DNA of 7,829 nt from Pseudomonadota bacterium. GTDB lineage: Bacteria; Pseudomonadota; Alphaproteobacteria; Rhodospirillales; Magnetospirillaceae. Where the stretch lies: positions 1 to 7,829 of the forward strand of contig JAEZFE010000030.1 in NCBI GenBank assembly GCA_023437865.1. Reading direction: 5' to 3'. The position numbers and the translations under genes were made by a program. Shown here piece by piece: positions 6,232 through 7,829 of this stretch. The notes beneath the pieces are model-generated. The model had not been told where the DNA came from. It ran no database searches and worked only from the letters and a program-made list of their open reading frames with translations. Each line of letters starts with the position of its first letter. The first letter of the stretch is position 1.

Positions 6232-6694
6232 CTATCCGCGAAAGAGGTCCAGCAGGAGCGATCGCATCGCCTGCCCCATACGTTTCTTGCCCGCTTCGGT
6301 CCAGGGCAGCAGGAAATCGGCGATGTCCCTGGTGGAGACTCGCGGCAGAACCAGTGGCCCGAGACCCGCTTTCACCCGCGCGAGCCGGCGGGCCACCTCC
6401 TTTCGGGTTTCATCGGCCAGGGGGCGGTCGGCGAGGATTTGTTCGTAACGGCCACACCAGGCAAGGACCGTCTGCTCGCCGCCCGCGATCACCCGATCCA
6501 ACAGACGCTCCCGGCTCAGCAAACCGGCGACGTGGAGGGTTGGCCTCGATGGCCTGGGCGAAGGCCGCCAGCCTGTCGCGCCCGAGCCCATATTCCCGTC
6601 CGTCGAGCGGGCTGCGCCAGTAATAATAGCCGCTCCGCTTCTCGTAGAGGTGCTCCGGCCAGCCGCGCCGCTTCACGCTACGCCTTCCCGCCAT
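6232..6694 (-). pseudogene. int: Lambda-type tyrosine integrase remnant (frameshifted, catalytic domain lost)
   Basis: The N-terminal part (MAGRRSVKRRGWPEHLY..SGYYYWRSPLDGREYGLGRDRLAAFAQAIEAN) is the arm-site-binding domain of lambda-type phage integrases. The reading frame is then lost at the GGG of 6537-6539: on the minus strand AACCCTCCAC gives NPPR, while removing one C gives NLHVAGLLSRERLLDRV and restores the family sequence in the next frame. That frame continues through the helical core-binding domain (ETRKEVARRLARVKAGLGP..VSTRDIADFLLPWTEAGKKRMGQAMRSLLLDLFRG) and stops at 6232-6234. The whole C-terminal catalytic domain with the R-H-R-Y residues is missing; nothing like it follows to the left. 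An intact gene would be about 2.5 times longer. The start overlaps the xis end by 17 bases, as in lambda where xis and int also overlap. Either the frameshift or the truncation alone would abolish recombination. Confidence 0.85.
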
Positions 6695-6950
6695 GGGTCA
6701 GGCGCTCCACCAAACGGCCACCGGACGGTGGCTGCCGGGCTTCCCGGGCCCGTCTCTGGGCCTCGGCCTTGAGCGCGCGGTAGTCGACGTAGCGGGCATC
6801 GGGTTCCACGAAATAGCTGCGGCCATGCTTCTCGGCCGGCGGCGTGATGCGCGCCTCGCGCGCCCAGCGCCGCAGCGTCCCCATAGATGGGGCGGCGGTA
6901 CCGTAGATGCGCCGCCCCCACTCCTTCAGCGTGATCAGCTCACGGGACAT
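6678..6950 (-). CDS. xis: Phage lambda-type excisionase (Xis)
   Basis: 90 aa small basic DNA-binding protein, predicted to bend DNA at the attachment site and direct integrase toward excision. The layout matches lambda Xis throughout: an opening ITLKEWGRR (lambda LTLQEWNAR), a winged-helix core at residues ~21-50 with TLRRWAREARITPPAEKHGRSYFV (lambda ETVRRWVRECRIFPPPVK-type), and a C-terminal GGRLVERLTHGGKA (lambda GGLLKRIRNGKK). No damage is visible. The ATG at 6950 overlaps the end of the upstream gene by 11 bases, and its 3' end overlaps int by 17 bases, so expression depends on the upstream transcript. Its natural partner integrase is broken here, so the protein may be an orphan or act with another recombinase. 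Confidence 0.85.
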   Translation of the reverse strand: MSRELITLKEWGRRIYGTAAPSMGTLRRWAREARITPPAEKHGRSYFVEPDARYVDYRALKAEAQRRAREARQPPSGGRLVERLTHGGKA

Positions 6951-7467
6951 CGGATGCCTGCCGGGTCACGAGCGGGGGCGTTGAAATTGGTGCGACCGGT
7001 GTTGGATGGTAGCGGGTGTGATGCTCCGTAGAGAGCGCGAGCAGAACGAGATGTTTAGCGATCTCCTCCTCTTCATCAGCCCACGCTGGGGAGGAAGGCA
7101 AAGGAAGGCCCAATTTCCGCCGTAACGCCACGTTCTCGTAGGCGTGATGAAGAGCCGCCGCCTCCGCAAGGAGGAGTGCCTTGATCAAGCCGGATTTGGG
7201 GAGGCGGAGGAACTGCGAGACGCGTCTTGGATCGGCATCAATGTCTGGCAACCGTGGGCGCTTTCGGCAAGGCGGACGCCAGGAACGCGCTTCCATGTAC
7301 ATCCGGCGAGCATCCGGATCTCGCTGAATGCTCGTTTCCGCAAGCGGCAACCCATCCAGTTCTCGTGAAACCTCGCAAATGCTACGCCGGCTGATGAGGC
7401 TTCCCTGCTCGCGCAGGCGATTGATCGCCGCTTCCACGCGCTGGGGAATAGTCTCCCGGGCCGTCAT
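6940..7467 (-). CDS. Recombinase-associated protein, possibly TnpC-like
   Basis: 175 aa protein, not firmly recognised. The N-terminus (residues ~7-60: RVEAAINRLREQGSLISRRSICEVSREL..AETSIQRDPDARRMYMEAR) looks like an HTH that tests whether a site is used, similar in layout to TnpC-type accessory proteins (DUF6262-like) encoded after tyrosine recombinases in Tn554-like elements. The middle has basic and Pro/Arg-rich residues. A helix at ~100-120 (LIKALLLAEAAALHHAYENVALRRKLGLPLP) could be a short coiled coil, and the C-terminus is low-complexity. ATG 7467 overlaps the stop of the recombinase as ATGA, and its own stop overlaps the xis start by 11 bases. That tight packing suggests a role in recombination with the upstream enzyme. 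The family assignment is tentative. Confidence 0.6.
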   Translation of the reverse strand: MTARETIPQRVEAAINRLREQGSLISRRSICEVSRELDGLPLAETSIQRDPDARRMYMEARSWRPPCRKRPRLPDIDADPRRVSQFLRLPKSGLIKALLLAEAAALHHAYENVALRRKLGLPLPSSPAWADEEEEIAKHLVLLALSTEHHTRYHPTPVAPISTPPLVTRQASDVP

Positions 7468-7829
7468 GGCTTCTTGCCCATCCCGGTGACCATCAGGGCT
7501 GCGGCCAAGGCATCCTGGGTCGAGGGACGCGCGTACCGGAAGACGGTATGGGTTCCCGTATGGTGAAGCCGCTCTGCGATCTGCGCATCCGTCGCGCCGG
7601 CCTGCTTGCGAGCCTTCGCGTATCCGTGACGGAGCAGGTGACAGCGAATATTGAGATGCCAGCCGGGGCGCACATAAATTCCGTGCAGGAGGAAGCGAAC
7701 GCAGGCGGTGACGGTCTGCTCATCCAGATGACGATGCTTGAGCTGAAAGAGATAGCGGGCTGGAGGGAAGGAATGGTTGAGCCGGCACAGGGCGCGGAAC
7801 CCCACCTCCGGAAGCGGGTCATCCGAGGG
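7464..7829 (-). CDS. Tyrosine recombinase / site-specific integrase, C-terminal part (cut by window edge)
   Basis: The last 121 codons of a gene whose 5' end lies beyond the right edge; the frame is open to base 7829. Catalytic-domain motifs of tyrosine recombinases are visible: HLLRHGYAKARKQ (box II H-x-x-R-H), then the helix DAQIAERLHHTGTHTVFRYARPS with the conserved His region and the nucleophilic Tyr in FRYARPS. The preceding RYLFQLKHRHL..CVRFLLHGIYVRPG resembles the long integrases found in multi-recombinase clusters and Tn554-like elements. No defect is visible in the part present. Its stop overlaps the start of the next gene as ATGA. If intact upstream, this would be the active recombinase of the element, in contrast to the broken int at 6232-6694. 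Confidence 0.8.
   Translation of the reverse strand, partial: PSDDPLPEVGFRALCRLNHSFPPARYLFQLKHRHLDEQTVTACVRFLLHGIYVRPGWHLNIRCHLLRHGYAKARKQAGATDAQIAERLHHTGTHTVFRYARPSTQDALAAALMVTGMGKKP

Noticed and set aside
6075..6242. TTCGCGGA / TCCGCGAA inverted pair flanking the integrase break
   Set aside because: Eight bases of a CG-rich word recurring over 170 bp is not convincing as element ends.

Overview
The window looks like a GC-rich alphaproteobacterial chromosome, probably of the Rhodospirillales or purple-bacterial type. That placement is an inference from base composition and from the hydrogenase genes; no rRNA or other taxonomic marker is present. The left half (about 1-4184) is conserved core sequence. 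The right half (about 4185-7829) is an accessory region in which every supported gene lies on the minus strand.

Left half: a PhoU-fused Na+/phosphate cotransporter (minus strand, 5-1657) is divergent from a two-gene operon, hupU-hupV (1792-4184), that encodes a H2-sensing regulatory [NiFe] hydrogenase. The hydrogenase identification rests on the absence of a Tat signal, the RICGICSVSQ motif with Gln where catalytic enzymes have His, and a large subunit that stops exactly at DPCMVCTVH with no maturation peptide. The 134-bp divergent intergenic stretch holds a sequence matching the PhoB box consensus at 17 of 18 positions. The usual signalling partners (a HupT/HoxJ-type kinase and a HupR/HoxA-type regulator) are not in the window; hupV is followed directly by accessory DNA.

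Right half: next comes a 453-bp stretch without a convincing gene, which contains a repeated GCGTCCA motif and a hairpin about 45-75 bp after hupV. Then comes a visibly AT-richer two-gene module: an XRE/Cro-like helix-turn-helix protein (5503-6057) followed by a 254-aa unknown protein (4638-5402). The unknown protein's Shine-Dalgarno sequence is buried in a 20-bp near-perfect palindrome. Further right are genes for DNA mobility, each overlapping the next: the C-terminal end of a tyrosine recombinase (cut by the window edge), a 175-aa protein possibly like transposon TnpC, an intact lambda-type excisionase, and an integrase pseudogene. The pseudogene has a one-base frameshift and has lost its whole catalytic domain.

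Together this suggests a decayed integrative element downstream of hupUV that has kept its excisionase but lost the matching integrase, with a small cargo or regulatory module at its hup-proximal end. The module at 4638-6057 is the best candidate for something undescribed.
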